Shown here in pieces: positions 6,623-6,773 of a stretch of 6,773 bases of DNA. The stretch's first letter is position 1. Each line of letters starts with the position of its first letter. The DNA lies in contig DKLE01000050.1 in NCBI GenBank assembly GCA_002455605.1, forward strand, positions 1 through 6,773, read 5' to 3'. The notes beneath the pieces are model-generated. The model was not told the origin of the DNA. It did no database searches and worked only from the letters and a program-made list of their open reading frames with translations. Both the position numbers and the translations under genes were made by a program. Origin of the DNA: Firmicutes bacterium UBA6648 (GTDB lineage Bacteria; Bacillota; Clostridia; Peptostreptococcales; Anaerovoracaceae).

Positions 6623-6640
6623 TTGGTATCGTTTTTGCTT
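6623..6640 (+). promoter_or_regulatory. Predicted sigma-54 (-24/-12) promoter for the M19 dipeptidase
   Basis: The site TTGGTAT-CGTTT-TTGCTT has GG at 6625-6626 and GC at 6637-6638, again 12 nt apart. The -24 box has T in place of C after GG, so it is the weakest match of the four. It predicts a start near 6650, 33 nt before the ATG. Only 10 bp separate its -24 box from that of the divergent vanX promoter. Confidence 0.75.
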
Positions 6641-6682
6641 TGTTATTAGTGTATCATAATATATTAAAAAGGAGATAGATAT

Positions 6683-6773
6683 ATGAAAATAATTGATATG
6701 CATTGTGACACTCTGCTGGAGTGTTATAGAAATCCAGATTACACACTCTCAAGCAATTCCGGTCATATTAGCG
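6683..6773 (+). CDS. Membrane dipeptidase family (peptidase M19), N-terminal part, cut by window edge
   Basis: Only the first 30 residues are present and the frame is open to the window end. The ATG at 6683 follows AGGAG with an 8-nt spacer. The N-terminus MKIIDMHCDTLLECYRNP carries the DxHxD-type motif (DMHCD, with His7 and Asp9 as likely zinc ligands) that opens the TIM barrel of renal/microsomal dipeptidase homologues. These bacterial enzymes hydrolyse dipeptides and tolerate a D-residue at the C-terminal position. No signal peptide is present, so it should be cytoplasmic. It diverges from the vanX-like operon and has its own predicted sigma-54 promoter. It would complement the VanX-like enzyme by cleaving L-D dipeptides from peptidoglycan. 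Another member of the amidohydrolase superfamily cannot be excluded from 30 residues. Confidence 0.8.
   Translation, partial: MKIIDMHCDTLLECYRNPDYTLSSNSGHIS

Overview
The window looks like chromosomal DNA from a low-GC Firmicute, most likely an amino-acid-fermenting anaerobic member of the Clostridia. This rests on A+T-rich intergenic DNA, strong AGGAG-type ribosome binding sites, Clostridia-like protein families and -24/-12 promoters upstream of catabolic genes. No genus can be named from the sequence alone. Eight genes are visible, two of them cut by the window edges.

Left block (1-2440, minus strand): lysA (diaminopimelate decarboxylase), dapF (diaminopimelate epimerase) and the start of a dicarboxylate/amino acid:cation symporter form one co-directional unit read leftward. 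Centre (2441-2796): a 356-bp divergent control region. It holds two outward-facing sigma-54 (-24/-12) promoters and, between them, a perfect 18-bp palindrome that could be the activator site. Rightward from it runs a leaderless serine hydrolase of the class A beta-lactamase fold (2797-3558). A strong hairpin at 3568-3621 ends this gene and the convergent unit from the right. Right block (3630-6543, minus strand): a VanX-like D-Ala-D-Ala dipeptidase, an M20 amidohydrolase and an alanine-racemase family protein form a leftward operon. Far right (6683 to the end): the start of an M19 membrane-dipeptidase-family gene, divergent from vanX. Two further back-to-back sigma-54 promoters lie in the short gap before it.

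Taken together, the genes look like a catabolic module for peptides and amino acids derived from peptidoglycan. The dipeptidases would split D-Ala-D-Ala and L-D or D-containing dipeptides, the racemase would convert D-Ala to L-Ala, the M20 enzyme would release amino acids from acylated or amidated precursors, and DapF plus LysA would turn LL- or meso-diaminopimelate into L-lysine for fermentation. The symporter may carry a substrate or product. The families are clear from motifs. The shared pathway and the sigma-54 regulon are inferences, supported by four promoter matches with identical 12-nt GG-to-GC spacing, each in front of one of the four transcription units. No sigma-54 activator gene lies inside the window; one would be expected nearby.
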